51,001 nt of DNA, taken from NCBI RefSeq assembly GCF_002015075.1, contig NZ_MUXZ01000030.1:1-51001 (forward strand), in the 5' to 3' direction. The notes under the pieces are model-generated. The model made no database searches, was not told where the DNA came from, and saw only the letters and a program-made list of their open reading frames with translations. Made by a program: the position numbers and the translations under genes. This DNA is from Canicola haemoglobinophilus (GTDB taxonomy: Bacteria > Pseudomonadota > Gammaproteobacteria > Enterobacterales > Pasteurellaceae). Each line of letters starts with the position of its first letter. Within the stretch, counting starts at the first letter, position 1. Below are positions 50,926 through 51,001 of the stretch, in pieces.

Positions 50926-51001
50926 GTTTCTCACTTTTCTCTTCGTTTTTCCTTTATTTTCCCTTCAGATAACCTTGCAAGCGGTCATTTTCCCTAATTT
51001 T

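Noticed and set aside
50975..50990. GCAAGCGGTCA near the window end as the other Pasteurellaceae uptake type (ACAAGCGGT)
   Set aside because: A single imperfect copy is not evidence; the AAGTGCGGT type is clearly the one used here.
1..51001. CRISPR arrays, tRNA or rRNA genes, insertion sequences, prophage or toxin-antitoxin modules
   Set aside because: I looked for regularly spaced repeats, tRNA-like T-loops (GGTTCGAATCC) and transposase motifs and saw none that could be supported.

Overview
The window is chromosomal DNA of a Pasteurellaceae species, almost certainly Haemophilus. The 9-base DNA uptake sequence AAGTGCGGT (or its complement ACCGCACTT) recurs throughout, inside genes and as inverted pairs in terminators. 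The protein set (short ArcB without a PAS domain, fused SiaQM TRAP transporter, SiaR, SiaB, YihI, MetJ) is typical of Haemophilus. Several junctions differ from what I recall of H. influenzae Rd: arcB next to rodZ, siaT ahead of siaP, nanQ inside the nan operon, and a lutABC lactate operon. A relative such as H. parainfluenzae or H. haemolyticus, or a divergent strain, is therefore more likely than Rd itself. No tRNA, rRNA, CRISPR array, insertion sequence or prophage was seen.

Layout. 0-6.1 kb: arcB, then rodZ-ispG-hisS-yfgM. 6.1-13.9 kb: gabD, ytfJ, a 2-Cys peroxiredoxin, metC, ubiD, smpB, a DUF2489 gene, yihI and metJ. 14-16.1 kb: groES-groEL behind a textbook sigma-32 promoter. 16.2-21 kb: aspA, maeB and sodA, with CRP- and FNR-like sites upstream. 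21-30.4 kb: a complete sialic acid scavenging regulon. The leftward operon nanE-nanK-nanQ-siaR-nanA is divergent from siaT, siaP, nanM and an SGNH hydrolase gene. Three 15-bp palindromes (TGAARTANNRCTTCA) lie only in its promoter regions, and two of them sit directly beside CRP-like sites. 30.6-36.8 kb: pnp, a probable nlpI relic, deaD, a twice-frameshifted DUF2254 gene and infA.

36.9-46.1 kb is the accessory part and the most interesting region. It is a strikingly AT-rich surface-glycan island: siaB (CMP-sialate synthetase), a Wzx flippase, a family GT52 sialyltransferase, a GT2 glycosyltransferase, an aminotransferase / phosphoglycosyl transferase / 4,6-dehydratase trio in the order of wbgX-wbgY-wbgZ, and a convergent O-antigen ligase. 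Together they look able to build a lipid-linked, sialylated unit started on a 4-amino-4,6-dideoxy-HexNAc (probably FucNAc4N), flip it and ligate it to lipopolysaccharide. In this sequence the sialyltransferase is out of frame by exactly one unit of a tetranucleotide tract (ATTC x4), and the GT2 gene has lost one T in a T run, so the pathway appears switched off or decaying.

46.3-50.8 kb: lctP followed by lutABC, an L-lactate uptake and oxidation operon with a CRP-like site.

How it fits together: imported Neu5Ac can be degraded by the nan operon or activated by SiaB for surface decoration. SiaR and CRP would set that balance, and the tetranucleotide tract would decide whether activated sialate can be placed on the glycan. 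Most other genes are housekeeping. Functional statements are by recognition of families and motifs; no database search was run.
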